A stretch of DNA of 64,000 bases from Staphylococcus pseudintermedius (GCF_001792775.2 NZ_MLGE02000006.1:62001-126000); one strand, 5' to 3'. Counted from the stretch's first letter, positions 1-9,002 are shown. Program-made: numbers and translations. The notes: a model not told the origin generated them from the sequence alone.

Positions 1-266
1 TCTAAAGTGACAAACATGATGCATGCTACACGAAAGACACAAAGTTTTTAGTCGAACGCACAACGACTTAAGCACCTTCAAATCATAAAAAAACGTGATT
101 TTATCTAAAAATTCATTGCTTCAAGGACAAGTTTTTATCACATTTTTAAATTTCACTGCAGCTTTAAGGAAAAGTAGTAAAGGACTATTGAACCTGATAT
201 GATGATGAAAGATAACATAGCATTTAGGACCTTGATTTTAAATATAGTTATGTTGAGGTGAAAGAA
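1..266. other. Window start, intergenic region before relP
   Basis: No coding sequence can be supported here. It is AT-rich leader DNA running into the relP ribosome binding site (gaggtg at 255-260). I see no hairpin followed by a T-run and no clear sigma-A promoter. Confidence 0.5.
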
Positions 267-986
267 ATGTTCGTAGATAAAAACACACCTTTTAATGAAG
301 AAAGTTTAAGACAAGAAATCGCTAAATATATGAACCGTGATTTGAAGGACATTAGTAGTATTGAAGAAATTGTCGCATTGATTGAACTAGAACATTTATA
401 TCGTGCGGCTTTAGAAGAAATTAGTACAAAGTTGCGTATTTTGGACGAAGATTTCCAAATTAAATATGCACATAATCCGATTCATCATATGGAACGTCGG
501 GTCAAAGAGATTCCGAGCTTATTGCAAAAACTAAAAAGAAAAGGCTATCCGCTGACAGCACAAGCCGCAAGAGAAAATATTATGGATATTGCCGGTATTC
601 GCGTTGTTTGTAACTATATTGACGACATTTATACCGTCGAACAATTGTTGTTGAAACAAACCGATATTCAGTTATTGACGCGAAAAGATTATGTTGAAAA
701 TCCAAAGAAAAATGGCTATAGAAGTTTGCATATTGTCATTTCTGTCCCGATTTTTCTCACAGATGGTATGAACGACACGCCTGTAGAAATCCAATTGCGC
801 ACTATTGGAATGGACATGTGGGCGAGTTTAGAGCACAAGTTGCATTATAAAAATCAACGTGGTGATTCTGAGATGTATTGTGATACGTTGAAAGCGTGCG
901 CAATGGAAATTGGTGATGTGGAGGAGAAAATGCAACGAATTCATTTGAGTATCCAGCGTGACAGAGAAAAATTAGGGACCTGTTGA
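267..986 (+). CDS. relP: Small alarmone synthetase RelP (GTP pyrophosphokinase)
   Basis: This 239-residue protein transfers pyrophosphate from ATP to GTP or GDP to make (p)ppGpp in the cytoplasm. It carries only the RelA/SpoT synthetase domain. Visible motifs are [16 protein letters not shown] near residue 78, DIAGIRVV near 107, KNGYRSLH near 150, and EIQLRT with [11 protein letters not shown] at 172-195. There is no HD hydrolase domain and no TGS/ACT regulatory half, as expected for a small alarmone synthetase. In-frame GTG (258) is part of the Shine-Dalgarno gaggtg, so ATG at 267 with 6-nt spacing is the better start. I prefer RelP to its paralogue RelQ because of the N-terminus (MFVDKN) and the neighbouring cell-wall genes; that choice is inference. 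Confidence 0.9.
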   Translation: MFVDKNTPFNEESLRQEIAKYMNRDLKDISSIEEIVALIELEHLYRAALEEISTKLRILDEDFQIKYAHNPIHHMERRVKEIPSLLQKLKRKGYPLTAQAARENIMDIAGIRVVCNYIDDIYTVEQLLLKQTDIQLLTRKDYVENPKKNGYRSLHIVISVPIFLTDGMNDTPVEIQLRTIGMDMWASLEHKLHYKNQRGDSEMYCDTLKACAMEIGDVEEKMQRIHLSIQRDREKLGTC

Positions 987-1295
987 TATGTGTAGATTTC
1001 TTTAAACATTTTCCCTTTCCTAAGGGGCTTGCGCGGTTTTGATAATCTGGATGGACCTTACTCTTATGTGACGCTATACATCAAGAATACATCCCAATTT
1101 TTTCCAATAGTCAATTTAAATTTAATCAAGTTTCTTACCATTCTAGGCATGATAGTTGAAACGTTATAGCCATTTTGTTGATTTTGTCTTATATTTTATT
1201 TTCACTGAACAGAATGGGAAGTAAGAAACATGAAAAAACAGGTGCTAAAAGGAATATAACCTTAAAGCACCTGTTTTTTATTTTATCAGTCTCAT
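987..1295. other. Intergenic region between convergent relP and M23 gene
   Basis: About 310 bases without a supportable gene. Apart from the terminator hairpin at 1233-1279 I see nothing in it. Confidence 0.5.
1233..1279. terminator. Bidirectional hairpin terminator
   Basis: A 14-bp perfect inverted repeat (aaaaaacaggtgct / agcacctgtttttt) gives T-rich tails on both strands. It lies between the convergent relP and M23 peptidase genes. Confidence 0.85.
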
Positions 1296-1853
1296 CTAGT
1301 TCAATCGATAAAGACTACGCTGTTGATCTGGAAGTTGGTCGACAAAGTCATCGGGGTCTTCAGCGAAACGATTGCCTACGCCCCCATGCATTCGTTGAAA
1401 ATGGAGATGAGGTCCTGTCGTTTGTTCGCCCGTATTTCCGGACAATGCAATGACGTCACCGGCAGCTACCGTATCGCCTGTTTTCACTTTGAATTCATTT
1501 AAATGCATGAACCATTGAAAGTATTGGCCATTATCTTCGCGGATTTCTAACACATTGCCACCGAGTTTGTCTTTGAAAGTTCTTGTTACAGTGCCATTCG
1601 TAGGTGCAAGGACAGATGTATCTTCGGGTAAACGGTAATCATTACCGTAATGTCGGTTGTCGCCGTTGAAAGATAGATCGCGATTGTACGTGCCAAAGCC
1701 GTGTGTTTTACGGTCTTGATTGAAAAATGAGTCAGATAAGGTATGATATCTGTTCGATGTTTCGTGCTGAATTGCATCGTAATGCATGACAACTGTGACA
1801 GCTATCACAATAACGATGCTTAAAAAGAGCAGAGGAAAAAACCATTGCTTCAT
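1296..1853 (-). CDS. Membrane-anchored M23 (LytM-type) metallopeptidase
   Basis: The 185-residue protein starts with one hydrophobic segment (about residues 5-23), a signal-anchor. It then has a single M23 peptidase domain. The zinc ligands are readable: HxxxD at H68 to D72 (HYGND) and HLHF near residue 150. The sequence between them (APTNGTV, GNVLEI, GDVIALSGNTG) has the usual lysostaphin/LytM beta-core pattern. Such enzymes cut peptidoglycan cross-bridges or stem peptides at the cell surface; the exact bond cannot be read here. ATG at 1853 has aaggtgag just upstream; an earlier in-frame ATG (1895) has no such signal. No SH3b or LysM domain is present, so it is shorter than LytM. Confidence 0.85.
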   Translation of the reverse strand: MKQWFFPLLFLSIVIVIAVTVVMHYDAIQHETSNRYHTLSDSFFNQDRKTHGFGTYNRDLSFNGDNRHYGNDYRLPEDTSVLAPTNGTVTRTFKDKLGGNVLEIREDNGQYFQWFMHLNEFKVKTGDTVAAGDVIALSGNTGEQTTGPHLHFQRMHGGVGNRFAEDPDDFVDQLPDQQRSLYRLN

Positions 1854-1954
1854 AAGCTCACCTTGTTTTCTATTGTATAAGGCGCTGTATATCAATGCAA
1901 TGATTTTGACTGAAAAGTGATTTAGATGTTAGTCAAGAGAGGCGAAACAATAGA

Positions 1955-1994
1955 AAAAGAACTTGAAGTGTGTCACACACTTCAAGTTCTTTTA
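1955..1994. terminator. Strong hairpin terminator of isaA
   Basis: A near-perfect inverted repeat (aaaagaacttgaagtgtgt / acacacttcaagttctttt) with almost no loop lies just downstream of the isaA stop codon. It is A/T flanked on both sides and so may be bidirectional. Confidence 0.8.
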
Positions 1995-2008
1995 ATGTTA
2001 TATGAAGA

Positions 2009-2716
2009 TTACATACCCCAAGCAGATAAACCTTGTGCATTGTAAGCTTTTGTAGCTGCAGCAATTTGACCTTCATAAGTGCTTGTTGAACCCCAACCAG
2101 GCATAGTTTGGAATAAACCAGATGCGCCTGAAGCGTTACGAGCATGTAATTGACCGTTTGATTCACGTGCAATAATTGTTTCCCATACTGATGCAGAAAC
2201 ACCTGTACGGCTAGCCATTTCTTGAGCAGCTCTTGTTCCGTAGCTACCAGCAGTGTTACCATTAGCTAATTTAACTGAACGAGTTGATGTTGATTGTGTT
2301 GTGTATGATGGTGCTGTTTGTTGTTTTGGTGCTTGACTAGTCGCTTGTTGCGTTGTTGATGGACCATTGCTGTAAGATTGTTGTGAAGCTAGTCCACTTA
2401 CGTCAGCCATTTGTGTTGGTTGTGCAATTGATGAGTAGTCTTGTGTTGCTTGACCAAAACCATTGTATGACCAACCGAATTGTACACCGTTTGACCAAAA
2501 GTTATATGATACACCGTCTAAAGTGAAGTTGTATTCGTATGAACCTTCTTCAATTGGGTGTTGGTTTAATGATGGATCGTTGTGTTGCGCCATTGCTGCT
2601 AATTTAACTTGATCAATCCCTTGTTCTGCTGCATTTGCATCATGTCCGCTTGCTGCTAATCCTGCTGTTCCGATTGTTGCTGCAAGTGTAGTAGTTAAGA
2701 GTAATGATTTTTTCAT
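2009..2716 (-). CDS. isaA: IsaA-like secreted lytic transglycosylase
   Basis: A 235-residue secreted protein with a signal peptide ending near ANA-AEQ (about residue 29). It has a variable Ser/Thr/Gln-rich middle and a C-terminal SLT-like domain. The domain holds the motif ARESNGQ with the likely catalytic Glu, then ASGASGLFQTMPGWG, and ends in AWGM. The layout and C-terminal wording match staphylococcal IsaA (233 residues in S. aureus) and its paralogue SceD. These enzymes cleave the MurNAc-GlcNAc bond during wall turnover. The start is ATG at 2716 with ggagga well spaced upstream. A WalR-like site lies about 105 bases upstream. SceD is the main alternative name. Confidence 0.88.
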   Translation of the reverse strand: MKKSLLLTTTLAATIGTAGLAASGHDANAAEQGIDQVKLAAMAQHNDPSLNQHPIEEGSYEYNFTLDGVSYNFWSNGVQFGWSYNGFGQATQDYSSIAQPTQMADVSGLASQQSYSNGPSTTQQATSQAPKQQTAPSYTTQSTSTRSVKLANGNTAGSYGTRAAQEMASRTGVSASVWETIIARESNGQLHARNASGASGLFQTMPGWGSTSTYEGQIAAATKAYNAQGLSAWGM

Positions 2717-3137
2717 AATAAATAAGTCCTCCAGTAAAGTAAGTTTTATATATTCATTTTCAAAAGTATGCGTAATTAAAAAATTCAACAATCACACTCT
2801 ACCAACGAAACGCCATTTTGTAAATTACGCGTAATTAACAAAACATTACAATCGTTTTTCATTTTGCTGTTTTGTAACATAAATGTCATGTTGTTAAAAA
2901 GTTGTTCATCACTATTCATGCTGATAAAGGTGATTATAGCAAGGGTTATAGGAATATTTTATGAATTAATAAAAATCGACATATATTACAAATATTACAA
3001 GATAAAGTTGAATTGTAATGAAACAAGGGGAGATTTTGGGATAAAAAAAGAGCTTGTCAATATATTCATGATGTAAAAAAGATATTCCATTGCTCATTTT
3101 GAAACGACTTATATATAATAAGAGTAACGAGGTGAGA
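2717..3137. other. Divergent intergenic region isaA / pap
   Basis: AT-rich, without a supportable gene. It holds the isaA promoter region with a WalR-like box. Near the right end it holds a probable pap promoter, with a -10 TATAAT around 3113-3118 just before the gaggtg ribosome site. Confidence 0.5.
2819..2835. promoter_or_regulatory. WalR-like box upstream of isaA
   Basis: The sequence TGTAAA-TTACG-CGTAAT matches the WalR (YycF) consensus TGTWAH-N5-TGTWAH except for the first base of the second half. A second loose half (TGTAAT) follows on the other strand. isaA belongs to the WalKR regulon in S. aureus, which raises the prior; the site itself is imperfect. Confidence 0.4.
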
Positions 3138-4556
3138 ATGATGAAAAAACTGGATACGTTACGTTTAGAAATTGCGAGATTAACACGACAAACACATGCA
3201 CTCGGTATACCAATGATGATTATTTTTGAAGGGGTGCCTGCTTCGGGAAAAACGAGATTAACGAACGAGTTGTTGCTCAATTTAGATGCAAAGTACACAA
3301 AATTTATCGCGACGAAAACACCATCAGAGTATGATTTAAGGTACCCATTTTTACAGCGCTTTTGGGAAACTTTACCTGAAAAAGGTCACATTAATATTTA
3401 TTTTAGAAGTTGGTATTCACACTATGTGGATTATCAAGTGCATCAAATCAAATATCCGTTGTTTAAAAACCCACAAATTTTAAAGTCTGAAATAGATGAC
3501 TTTGAAACGATGCTAGACAATGATCACCATGAAATGATTAAGTTTTTCATTCAAATTAATGAAGACAAGCGCCAAGAACATATTGCGCAAATGAAGACGA
3601 ACCCATTAACGAGTTGGAAAGCACAAGAATATGAACAAGTTGTTGCACCGGATACCTATTTAGAGTACATGCAACCGTTATTGGATGATTCATGGGAAGT
3701 GATTGATTACGATGAACGTGAAAAAGCGCTCGTTCAAATGTACACACATATTCATGAGCGTTTGACACAAGCCATTTCACGTCATGAACAACGTGACACA
3801 CATCGAGACGGCCGTTTTTCTGATACATTTGAAACCGACTTATTTGATAATAAGCAAACTAAAATTTCGAAAGAGGACTATAAAGAGAAGTTGACAGCGT
3901 TACAAAAACGAATGCGCGAACTTCAATTTGCTTTATATGAACGAAAAATTCCGCTCGTGCTCGTATATGAAGGTATGGATGCAGCTGGTAAAGGGGGGAA
4001 CATTAAACGTGTTCGTGAGTTGCTCGATCCAACTGGTTATGAAGTCAATGCCGTGAGTGCGCCGACAGATGTTGAGTTAAGTCATCATTATTTATGGCGT
4101 TTCGCACAAACGATGCCGAAAAGTGGTCACATTGGAATTTTTGACCGCAGTTGGTATGGTCGTGTGTTAGTCGAGCGTGTGGAAGGTTTTGCGACTGAGA
4201 AAGAGTGGTCTCGCGCTTATGATGAAATTAACGCGTTCGAAAAAATGTGGACGGATGATGGCGCAATTATTTTGAAGTTCTTCCTTTCTTTAGATAAAGA
4301 CGAGCAATTGAAACGATTTAAAGCGCGTGAGATAGACGTAGATAAACAGTGGAAAATTACGGATGAAGATTGGCGAAACCGTGATAAGTGGGACCAATAT
4401 CTTGAAGCGAGTTATGATATGATTCAAAAAACAGATACTGCAGATGCACCGTGGCTTGTCGTGGCTGCGGATCATAAAAAGACAGCGCGTATTGAAGTGT
4501 TAAAGTATATCATTCAAAAATGTGAAGAAAAGCTTTGGGGTGTGCAACAATATTAA
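3138..4556 (+). CDS. pap: Polyphosphate:AMP phosphotransferase (double PPK2 domain)
   Basis: About 472 residues built from two tandem PPK2/thymidylate-kinase-like domains. The first has a weaker P-loop, FEGVPASGKT, near residue 30, then HINIYFRSWYSHYV. The second has the canonical YEGMDAAGKGGNIKRV near residue 275, then HIGIFDRSWYGRVLVERVEG and a lid rich in Arg/Lys. Two-domain PPK2 proteins of this length (class II, PAP) use polyphosphate to phosphorylate AMP to ADP, with the C-terminal domain catalytic. The deviating first P-loop fits an inactive N-terminal copy. gaggtg at 3129-3134 serves ATG 3138 or 3141. The gene stands alone, with its own promoter. Confidence 0.85.
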   Translation: MMKKLDTLRLEIARLTRQTHALGIPMMIIFEGVPASGKTRLTNELLLNLDAKYTKFIATKTPSEYDLRYPFLQRFWETLPEKGHINIYFRSWYSHYVDYQVHQIKYPLFKNPQILKSEIDDFETMLDNDHHEMIKFFIQINEDKRQEHIAQMKTNPLTSWKAQEYEQVVAPDTYLEYMQPLLDDSWEVIDYDEREKALVQMYTHIHERLTQAISRHEQRDTHRDGRFSDTFETDLFDNKQTKISKEDYKEKLTALQKRMRELQFALYERKIPLVLVYEGMDAAGKGGNIKRVRELLDPTGYEVNAVSAPTDVELSHHYLWRFAQTMPKSGHIGIFDRSWYGRVLVERVEGFATEKEWSRAYDEINAFEKMWTDDGAIILKFFLSLDKDEQLKRFKAREIDVDKQWKITDEDWRNRDKWDQYLEASYDMIQKTDTADAPWLVVAADHKKTARIEVLKYIIQKCEEKLWGVQQY

Positions 4557-4659
4557 GAAAATCAGACTCAAGCCCTTTTTTATTGTGATGGTTTTCTACT
4601 ATAATATAGAGGCATATCACCCACGCGTAAAAGAATAGAACTGAGATAGAGGAAAAAAT

Positions 4660-5535
4660 ATGTCACTAGCTAATTATGAAACAAATATTATGAAATTATC
4701 ACAGTCAAACGATGCAGGATTAGAAGTCGCAATCATGGGGAAACAAGAGACAGATAAAGCTGTTGTACTGCTTCATGGTGCGATTATGAATTATAAGATT
4801 ATGACGATCTTTGCGAAATACATTCATGATGTCAAACTGATTTTTATCAACTGTCCTGGTCGCGGAAAAAGTACGAGTCTTGAACGCCAAGATTATGACC
4901 TTTCTGAATATGCGAAACGAATTAACGAAGCGCTTGTCACTATTGTTGAGGCTTCTCACATTTCAGAAATGTCCATGATTGGTTATTCGATGGGCGGATT
5001 AATTGCGACAAAACTTGCGGGATACAACACGCTACCGATTAAACATTTAATCTATTTAAATAGTGCCGCCAAAATCGATTATAAAGAGTTGCGTTTTTCT
5101 AAATTATTGTATGAAATTATGAAAGACGTCAAACCTGGTGAGCGAAATGAAATGATCAACAGTATTCCTGAATTCGTATTGTCTCAAGGCGTTTCTAAAA
5201 AACAGAAAGAAGGCTTTAACTTTTCTCAATATTTCGCGCCAATGGAAACGATGATTACAGATTTAATGTACACGTTACGTGCAGATTATTTGGCAGATAT
5301 TGATAAAATTAAAGAAATGCCCAAAGTGCTCTTTTTACTCGGTGAAGATGACGTGATCTTTCCGAATAAGGACTCGAAAATTACCCATGAAAAGTTCGAG
5401 GCATTAGGTGCTGACGTCCAATCAATCATTTATCCGGATGTGGGGCATTTAGACTTTTTACGTGTGCTTGATGATTCGAGTATCGCAGAACAAGACAGTA
5501 TGACTTATCACATTAATCAACTCTTGGCAGAATGA
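4660..5535 (+). CDS. Alpha/beta hydrolase
   Basis: A 291-residue cytoplasmic alpha/beta-hydrolase-fold protein. Visible are the oxyanion segment VVLLHGAIM (about 35-43), the nucleophile elbow GYSMGG (Ser near 109), a late acidic residue in LLGEDDVIF (about 229), and the catalytic His in DVGHLDF (about 263). There is no signal peptide. The substrate cannot be read; the family includes esterases, lipases and C-C hydrolases. It is monocistronic and ends at a shared terminator with the small convergent gene. Confidence 0.75.
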   Translation: MSLANYETNIMKLSQSNDAGLEVAIMGKQETDKAVVLLHGAIMNYKIMTIFAKYIHDVKLIFINCPGRGKSTSLERQDYDLSEYAKRINEALVTIVEASHISEMSMIGYSMGGLIATKLAGYNTLPIKHLIYLNSAAKIDYKELRFSKLLYEIMKDVKPGERNEMINSIPEFVLSQGVSKKQKEGFNFSQYFAPMETMITDLMYTLRADYLADIDKIKEMPKVLFLLGEDDVIFPNKDSKITHEKFEALGADVQSIIYPDVGHLDFLRVLDDSSIAEQDSMTYHINQLLAE

Positions 5536-5551
5536 TGAGTAAGGTGAAATC

Positions 5552-5602
5552 AAAAATGCGCATTTGAGCTTTGTCTAACAAAGTGTCGATGCGCATTTTT
5601 TT
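5552..5602. terminator. Bidirectional terminator
   Basis: Arms aaaaatgcgcat (5552-5563) and atgcgcattttttt (5589-5602) flank a 25-base loop. It sits between the convergent hydrolase and small membrane protein genes. Confidence 0.75.
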
Positions 5603-5616
5603 AGTTTGATATTCAG

Positions 5617-5826
5617 TTAAAAGAAATCAGAAGGCAATAAATCTTCAAATTCCAACTGCTCTATTTTTTGCAGAGCTTGACTGTTTAAAAAGTCTTGTAC
5701 ATAAGAAAACTGAACAATATCATTTTTGTAATTTTCGACAGCCGATAAGTTGTCATTATCTTGAAAATAGTGTGCTGCAAATAGGATCACACCGATCGCA
5801 ATGGCAGCACGTAAAAGAACACGCAT
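5617..5826 (-). CDS. Small membrane-anchored or secreted protein, unknown
   Basis: A 69-residue protein I do not recognise. It has an N-terminal hydrophobic segment (MRVLLRAAIAIGVILFAAHYF, residues 1-21) that acts as signal or anchor, followed by an acidic soluble tail of about 45 residues. The tail ends FEDLLPSDFF. An excellent Shine-Dalgarno (aaggagg, about 9 nt before the ATG) and its own terminator argue that it is expressed. There is no cysteine lipobox. Confidence 0.6.
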   Translation of the reverse strand: MRVLLRAAIAIGVILFAAHYFQDNDNLSAVENYKNDIVQFSYVQDFLNSQALQKIEQLEFEDLLPSDFF

Positions 5827-6012
5827 TGTAGAAACCTCCTTGTCGCATGATAATTTAAGGATACATGAATCGCAATCATGTGGTATGCGTCTAGAGCAAC
5901 AATTCGCTCTCCAACTTTAGCATGAGCATACGACAATCAAACGTCGCTTTACATCAAATTAACATCATTACGTTACGATAAAAGAAAAGAAGAATCAAAG
6001 GAGGCGCATGAT

Positions 6013-7137
6013 GTGAAAGTGACGTTCGAAGCGATTCGACATCAGCAAGGGTGGATTGAAGCTGTTTATTATGATGAGAGACATGAAGGCACGATTCGAT
6101 TTGAAATGGCAGACCCTATCGAAGTGCGCGATGATTTGGTAGCGGAAGCATTGGCAGCGCTTTGTGGTCAGTACTATGACATGATTGAGATGGAGTGGAA
6201 AGTTTCTCAACGAACGAAACGACAGATTGAACAACGCACGGGTGCCAAGCTGATTTGTAAAGGGCGTATGCTCTTTTGGAATATTAATACAATAATGCGA
6301 CATGATATCAAAACGCTCAATTTTAACGGGGATGTATATAATTTGTCCGCATTTGCACTGACGCCAGGTGATGTGAATGCAGTGTCACTCGATTTTGGTT
6401 GGGAATCTGCACATATGTATGACATGTTTGATGAATGGCAAAGTCGCATCGTGAAAACGAATGTGATGGAGACGCATTTTCCTTTGATTATTTCAGATTA
6501 TTATATGATAGGCAGTATTTTGTACAAAGACTTTTTCAATACCACTTATATGGTGACTGGGATGCAGTTGAATCCATTGACAGTGAACATGACGAAAATG
6601 GAGGCTGAACAGGCGATTGCAGGCATGGTGAACTTGCCTCATTCGCTAGGGTTAACTGCAGTGGGGCATACGAAAATTGCTTGTCAACGTTGGCCCCATA
6701 TGCTTGAACAGGCGTGTCGTGCGGTGAGAACGTCGCAACCGCATATCGGTGTACAACAACGTCTCCTTATAGATGTTGAAAATGAACGGGGACGTCTCGG
6801 ATTAGGTGCGTATGCCAATCAAGTGCAACCGACAGAAATCGCTTGGGGAACGGACGAACGATTGGACTTTTTAGCACTCTACCTATTGAAATATGGTGGT
6901 AGGGCGCAAGCGGAAAAGTTAGTCCAACATATCCCATTAGAAGCGGATGCCCTTGTTCAACAATGCGATTTTCAATTTTATGACCGTTATTATCCCGGGG
7001 TAATGCATTATATGGATAAGTCTATACGTGAGGCAGTCCAACAACAGTTAGAAAAATATGGCATTGTGATGATGAGTGAGTCGGATTGGCAAAATTTTAT
7101 GGCGGTCAGAACGTGGATACAACAAACAAGAAGGTAA
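6013..7137 (+). CDS. Conserved-looking protein of unknown function, 374 aa
   Basis: I do not recognise a family. The 374-residue protein is soluble, without signal peptide or membrane segments, and has an acidic N-terminal third and several aromatic-rich stretches (SDYYMIGSILYKDFF near 157; DRYYPGVMHYMDKS near 325). The start is GTG 6013, placed 8 nt after aaaggagg. The out-of-frame ATG codons at 6008 and 6011 lead at once to a TGA that overlaps the GTG. Ends at a strong inverted repeat. Codon use matches its neighbours. Confidence 0.7.
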   Translation: MKVTFEAIRHQQGWIEAVYYDERHEGTIRFEMADPIEVRDDLVAEALAALCGQYYDMIEMEWKVSQRTKRQIEQRTGAKLICKGRMLFWNINTIMRHDIKTLNFNGDVYNLSAFALTPGDVNAVSLDFGWESAHMYDMFDEWQSRIVKTNVMETHFPLIISDYYMIGSILYKDFFNTTYMVTGMQLNPLTVNMTKMEAEQAIAGMVNLPHSLGLTAVGHTKIACQRWPHMLEQACRAVRTSQPHIGVQQRLLIDVENERGRLGLGAYANQVQPTEIAWGTDERLDFLALYLLKYGGRAQAEKLVQHIPLEADALVQQCDFQFYDRYYPGVMHYMDKSIREAVQQQLEKYGIVMMSESDWQNFMAVRTWIQQTRR

Positions 7138-7143
7138 AAGCGT

Positions 7144-7183
7144 AGTAAGAGACTGGGAAAACATAATGTCCCAGTCTCTTACT
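7144..7183. terminator. Perfect 15-bp inverted repeat, terminator-like
   Basis: Arms agtaagagactggga and tcccagtctcttact are perfectly complementary around a 10-base loop. It follows the 6013-7137 gene. The T-run is poor, so it may also stabilise mRNA ends. Related hairpins occur at 12041-12088 and 39610-39636. Confidence 0.65.
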
Positions 7184-7343
7184 GTTTAAGGGGGTTAAGG
7201 TAGGGTTGATATGATTGTCCGAGAAATCCGCCCACAACGCTTCTATGTCGCTTTTAACCTTAGCGTCGTCTCGTTGGATTGTGGCATTGGAATTCATCGG
7301 ATAATTTGTGTTGTAACTCAGTTGTCATGATTAAGGCAAGCAA

Positions 7344-8903
7344 TTATACGCCTACTTCTTCCCATGCAGCTTCGACTTGCCTCGCTACATCTTCACCATA
7401 TAAATCTAATGCAGCACGAACTAATGACGCTTTGGCATCTGCAAAATTTGAAGTAGAAGTTAAGTAAGATGTTAATGCTCTGTAATAAATTTGTTCAGCT
7501 TGTTCTTGACCGATTTTATTAACAGTAAGGTAAGCAGCTTTATTTGGAATGCCTGAGTTCGTATGTACGCCACCATGGTCACTTGACGTGTTGACATAGT
7601 CTCTCATATGGCCCGGTTGGTTAAATTGTTCTGGATTTGACATGCTGCGTAATGCATCACCTGGGCGTCTTGGTGTATACACATCTTCACCGATTAAAGT
7701 ATCGCCCGGATCCATAAAGTAAGCAAATGTGTCAGACATACTTTCGTTCAAAGCACCTGGTTGGCCACGGTAAATTAGTCCAGCTGTCTCTTGTGTTACA
7801 CCGTGTGTAATTTCGTGAGCAACGACGTCATCTGCACCAGATAAAGCTGTAAATGTAGTGCCATCGCCGTCACCGTAAATCATTTTGTCACCAATCCAAG
7901 CAGCATTGTTACGGTTGTCTTGACCTTGGAAGTTATTGACATGCACAATTGACATAATATCACTGTCTCTGTTGTCATAAGAACGACGATCAAATTTTGA
8001 TGCGTAGTAGTCATATACTTTTTTCGCGTAATAGTTCGCATCAACACCTGCGCGTTGGTAGTCATCTGTAAAGTTTGTGTCTGGGTCTGTAATTAAGTCT
8101 GCAGAACCTGACGCAGGGTTAAAAGCATACGTAGCCATTACTGCAGAACCTGACGCAGGGTTAAAAGCATACGTAGCCATTACTGCAGAACCTGTCACAT
8201 CTTCTAATGAATAACCACCATCAATAGAGTTGATGTTAATACGTTTAGTGTCACCAAGAACACCTCGACCAGTACCTGTTGCAGCTGCATGGGCAACTAA
8301 GTCTGTTTTTTCTACAACTTCTCCTGTTTCGGCATCAACTTTAAGATCCCAGTGTGACACATCGGGTTCCATTGTTACTAATTCTACATGATAAACGTAT
8401 TTGTTGTCTTCACCATCAATTTCGACATCATTGACTTTAACGACATCTTCATCTAAGTTGGATGCTTCAGATTGTTTCATATCTACAGCTTTAAAGGCAG
8501 TTGAAAGGGCAGCATCTTTAGAAATACTTACGCTGTTTGTTGGATCGACTTTTTCTGCGTTTACTTCCCCGTTAATGAGTACCACTTGTCCTTTTTTGTC
8601 AACGTGGACTTTTACCTCTTGATCTTTCGCATGAACACCATCGACAACAGGTTGAAGTGTGTAGTGTGTATAACCAAGGTCGTCAGTGAGTGCGTCGACT
8701 ACATCGTAATCCTTATAATTGTCTTTCACATCACTTGGCAATTCTTTTAAGGCTTTGTTTGCATCTGCTTTCGATTTAACGGTGGTTTTAAAGTTTTTCT
8801 CTAGTGGCTTTTCCGACGACGATTCAGCATATACATTTGGAGATAAAGATAATACTGATAAACATAAAGTACCAAATAAAACCTTTTTTGACAATTTAAA
8901 CAT
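7344..8903 (-). CDS. aur: Aureolysin-like M4 (thermolysin family) metalloprotease precursor
   Basis: A 519-residue secreted preproprotein. It has a signal peptide (1-26, ending VYA), FTP/PepSY-type propeptide (about 30-205) and a mature enzyme from about residue 210. Zinc ligands and catalytic residues are in HEITH (363-367) with the third ligand Glu in NESMSD (about 387). Family signatures GQDNRNNAAWIGDKMIYGDG and HGGVHTNSGIPNKAAY (His near 447) are present. Aureolysin in S. aureus activates the V8 protease and cleaves host proteins. Near residues 240-267 a 14-residue block (GSAVMATYAFNPAS) occurs twice in tandem, so the protein is 14 residues longer than a single-copy form. ATG 8903 has aaggag upstream. 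Confidence 0.93.
   Translation of the reverse strand: MFKLSKKVLFGTLCLSVLSLSPNVYAESSSEKPLEKNFKTTVKSKADANKALKELPSDVKDNYKDYDVVDALTDDLGYTHYTLQPVVDGVHAKDQEVKVHVDKKGQVVLINGEVNAEKVDPTNSVSISKDAALSTAFKAVDMKQSEASNLDEDVVKVNDVEIDGEDNKYVYHVELVTMEPDVSHWDLKVDAETGEVVEKTDLVAHAAATGTGRGVLGDTKRININSIDGGYSLEDVTGSAVMATYAFNPASGSAVMATYAFNPASGSADLITDPDTNFTDDYQRAGVDANYYAKKVYDYYASKFDRRSYDNRDSDIMSIVHVNNFQGQDNRNNAAWIGDKMIYGDGDGTTFTALSGADDVVAHEITHGVTQETAGLIYRGQPGALNESMSDTFAYFMDPGDTLIGEDVYTPRRPGDALRSMSNPEQFNQPGHMRDYVNTSSDHGGVHTNSGIPNKAAYLTVNKIGQEQAEQIYYRALTSYLTSTSNFADAKASLVRAALDLYGEDVARQVEAAWEEVGV
8101..8194 (-). repeat. 42-bp perfect tandem duplication inside aur
   Basis: A 42-bp unit occurs twice without mismatch (8101-8142 and 8143-8184), followed by 10 bases of a third copy (8185-8194). 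It keeps the reading frame and duplicates 14 residues near the N-terminus of the mature protease. Confidence 0.95.
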
Positions 8904-8960
8904 TTAAACAACTCCTTAACTTTTGGTATGTTTAAATTTTAATAAATTTATAAATTGCAA

Positions 8961-9002
8961 AGTATATTTTTGCCTAAGTGTTATATTTTTATGCCTAAGT
9001 GT
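8961..9002 (-). promoter_or_regulatory. aur promoter region with 21-bp-period direct repeat
   Basis: On the minus strand a -10-like TATACT (8966-8961) lies about 60 bases before the aur start. No good -35 is present. In its place two identical 11-bp boxes (ACACTTAGGCA) occupy 8971-8981 and 8992-9002. They repeat with a period of 21 bp, two helical turns. This is the layout of an activator- or repressor-bound promoter; the factor is unknown. Confidence 0.5.

Noticed and set aside
7106..7297. 63-codon minus-strand frame beside the aur gene
   Set aside because: It overlaps the end of the 374-aa gene and the inverted repeat at 7144-7183, with no ribosome site.
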